Shown: piece after piece, positions 5,925-7,058 of the stretch
Layout: every line of letters starts with the position of its first letter
Position numbering within the stretch: the first letter of the stretch is position 1
Notes under the pieces: model-generated
Database searches by the model: none
The model's input: the letters and a program-made list of their open reading frames with translations, nothing else
Told to the model about the DNA's origin: nothing
Position numbers and translations under genes: made by a program
Assembly: GCA_012515635.1 (NCBI GenBank)
Contig: JAAYXZ010000080.1
Location: 1 to 7,058 of the forward strand
Length of the DNA stretch: 7,058 bases
Source: Elusimicrobiota bacterium
GTDB taxonomy: Bacteria > Ratteibacteria > UBA8468 > B48-G9 > JAFGKM01
Direction: 5' to 3'

Positions 5925-7058
5925 GTGAAAGCAAAAATATCCCATATAATCAGGATTGTAAGAGCAGGATGGAAGAACATATATCTCCATAAATTACGCT
6001 CACTGCTAACTGCTTTGGGCATTATTTTTGGAGTTGCTTCTGTAATTGCTATGCTTGCTATAGGCGAGGGGGCAAGTTATGAGGCGCGGGAAAAGATTAA
6101 AGACCTCGGAAGCAACAATATAATAGTCAGAGCGGTACAGCCGATAACTGCGGCAGGGTCCCAGCAGACAATATTGCTTCCGATATATGGATTAACACCG
6201 TTGGATGTAAGAAGAATAGAGACAATTCCGTCAATAGAAAAAGTAGTTACCACATGGGAGGACAATAAGGATGTCTGGCACCTTGAAAAAAGCATCTCTG
6301 CGCGTATAGTGGGGACTTATCCTGAATACCTTGATGTGATAAATCTTAATGTGACAAAAGGACGCTTTTTTAATGAGGTGGACATAAACCTTATGAAGCC
6401 GTATGTAGTGATAGGCGCTTCCATAAAAAACAAATTGTTCCCTTTGGAAGATGCTATAGGGAAAAGTGTGCGGATTGCATCAAACTATTTTACCGTTATA
6501 GGGATAGCAGGAGAGAAATCCATTACTTCGGGAGTGGGTTTTGAAGCAGAAGATATCAATTTTGATGTGTATATGCCTCTAACAACTCAGAGAATATACT
6601 ATGGCGAATATACCATAGGAGAAAGAACAGGGCAGGGAATGAACGCAGTGGCATGGGTAAAATACCACCGCTTTATTATTAAAGTAAAGGAGACGCCTCA
6701 GATTATCACCACCGCCGCTATAGTTGAAGATATAATGAAGGTAAACCACAAACAGCAGGACTATGAAATCCTTGTTCCATTACAATTATTAAAACAGGCG
6801 GAACATACAGCGAAAATTTTTAATATAGTTTTAGGTTCTATAGCCGCTATTTCTCTTATAGTCGGCGGTATAGGCATTATGAATATTATGCTTGCCACTG
6901 TTACGGAGAGAACCAGAGAGATAGGCGTCAGGAGGGCGCTTGGCGCAAAAAGAAAGGACATCATAAAACAGTTTTTAACGGAAGCTGTTATTCTTTCTTC
7001 CCTTGGCGGCTTTATCGGAGTGTTGTTAGGAGTTATCATTCCCAAAGTTGTAACTAAA
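5925..7058 (+). CDS. MacB-type ABC transporter permease (FtsX fold), C-terminus outside window
   Basis: Inner-membrane permease partner of the preceding ATPase; 378 codons are visible and the frame is open to the right edge. The only credible start is GTG at 5925, seven bases after the ATPase stop. The frame is closed by a TGA at 5907-5909, and the next ATG would delete the first membrane helix. Seen: coupling-helix-like basic start, TM1 about 27-46 (LLTALGIIFGVASVIAMLAI) followed by GEGA. The periplasmic MacB core domain runs about 50-290, including VIGASIKNKLF and GKSVRI. TM2 of the FtsX domain is about 300-325 (GSIAAISLIVGGIGIMNIML), with the conserved TERTREIGVRRALGAKRKDI (327-346) loop. 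TM3 is about 350-372. The fourth TM and C-terminus are missing. The usual full length of about 400-410 residues implies only some 25-35 residues are lost. E. coli MacB carries its ATPase in the same chain; here it is separate. Family is secure. Confidence 0.94.
   Translation, partial: MKAKISHIIRIVRAGWKNIYLHKLRSLLTALGIIFGVASVIAMLAIGEGASYEAREKIKDLGSNNIIVRAVQPITAAGSQQTILLPIYGLTPLDVRRIETIPSIEKVVTTWEDNKDVWHLEKSISARIVGTYPEYLDVINLNVTKGRFFNEVDINLMKPYVVIGASIKNKLFPLEDAIGKSVRIASNYFTVIGIAGEKSITSGVGFEAEDINFDVYMPLTTQRIYYGEYTIGERTGQGMNAVAWVKYHRFIIKVKETPQIITTAAIVEDIMKVNHKQQDYEILVPLQLLKQAEHTAKIFNIVLGSIAAISLIVGGIGIMNIMLATVTERTREIGVRRALGAKRKDIIKQFLTEAVILSSLGGFIGVLLGVIIPKVVTK

Noticed and set aside
6077..7045. 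Minus-strand open frames opposite the permease gene
   Set aside because: The plus-strand frame from 5925 encodes a clear MacB/FtsX permease through this whole stretch, so the antisense frames are spurious.
5234..7058. LolCDE lipoprotein-release system
   Set aside because: ATPase and permease are of the same superfamily, but an adaptor and OEP channel are encoded in the same unit and the periplasmic domain reads as MacB-like, so export is more likely.
1..7058. Mobile element, CRISPR array, tRNA or rRNA
   Set aside because: No transposase, terminal inverted repeats, regularly spaced repeats or RNA-gene signatures were seen; coding density and codon style look uniform.

Overview
The window reads as ordinary chromosome from a diderm (Gram-negative type) bacterium of low to moderate G+C. 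By eye it is rich in ATA, AGA and AAA codons. An outer-membrane lipoprotein channel and a periplasmic adaptor require two membranes. The sequence style of the exporter proteins resembles homologues I associate with Planctomycetota and other PVC or Omnitrophota-type uncultivated bacteria. Examples are the QPLLKGAGR stretch of the channel, the very long coiled-coil adaptor, and the KQQDYEI/FNIVLGSIAAIS stretch of the permease. That placement comes from memory of the families and is weak.

Layout, all on the + strand: (1) positions 3-407 hold the C-terminal part of a CPBP-family intramembrane protease, cut by the left edge. (2) 408-554 is an AT-rich spacer ending in a strong ribosome-binding site. 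(3) 555-1820 is purD, a complete phosphoribosylamine-glycine ligase starting at GTG. (4) 1821-1905 is a short spacer with a weak imperfect hairpin. (5) From 1906 to the right edge lies a four-gene tripartite export operon. It contains a TolC-like outer-membrane lipoprotein (1906-3486), a 593-residue HlyD/MacA-like adaptor (3452-5233), a MacB/LolD-type ATPase (5234-5917) and a MacB-type FtsX-fold permease (5925 to the right edge, C-terminus missing). The permease frame never meets a stop inside the window.

The last four genes are packed as one translational unit: a 35-bp overlap, then a 0-bp junction, then a 7-bp gap. The likely machine is a MacAB-TolC-like exporter. The ATPase and permease form the inner-membrane pump, the adaptor spans the periplasm, and the lipoprotein supplies the outer-membrane duct. 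ATPase and permease are separate polypeptides, whereas E. coli MacB fuses them. The substrate cannot be read from the sequence. CPBP protease and purD show no evident functional link to the exporter.

I found no mobile element, CRISPR array, RNA gene or clearly undescribed system. The points most worth a second look are the unusually long adaptor with a degenerate docking motif and basic tail, the N-terminal extension of the lipoprotein channel, and a non-consensus residue in a conserved PurD loop.
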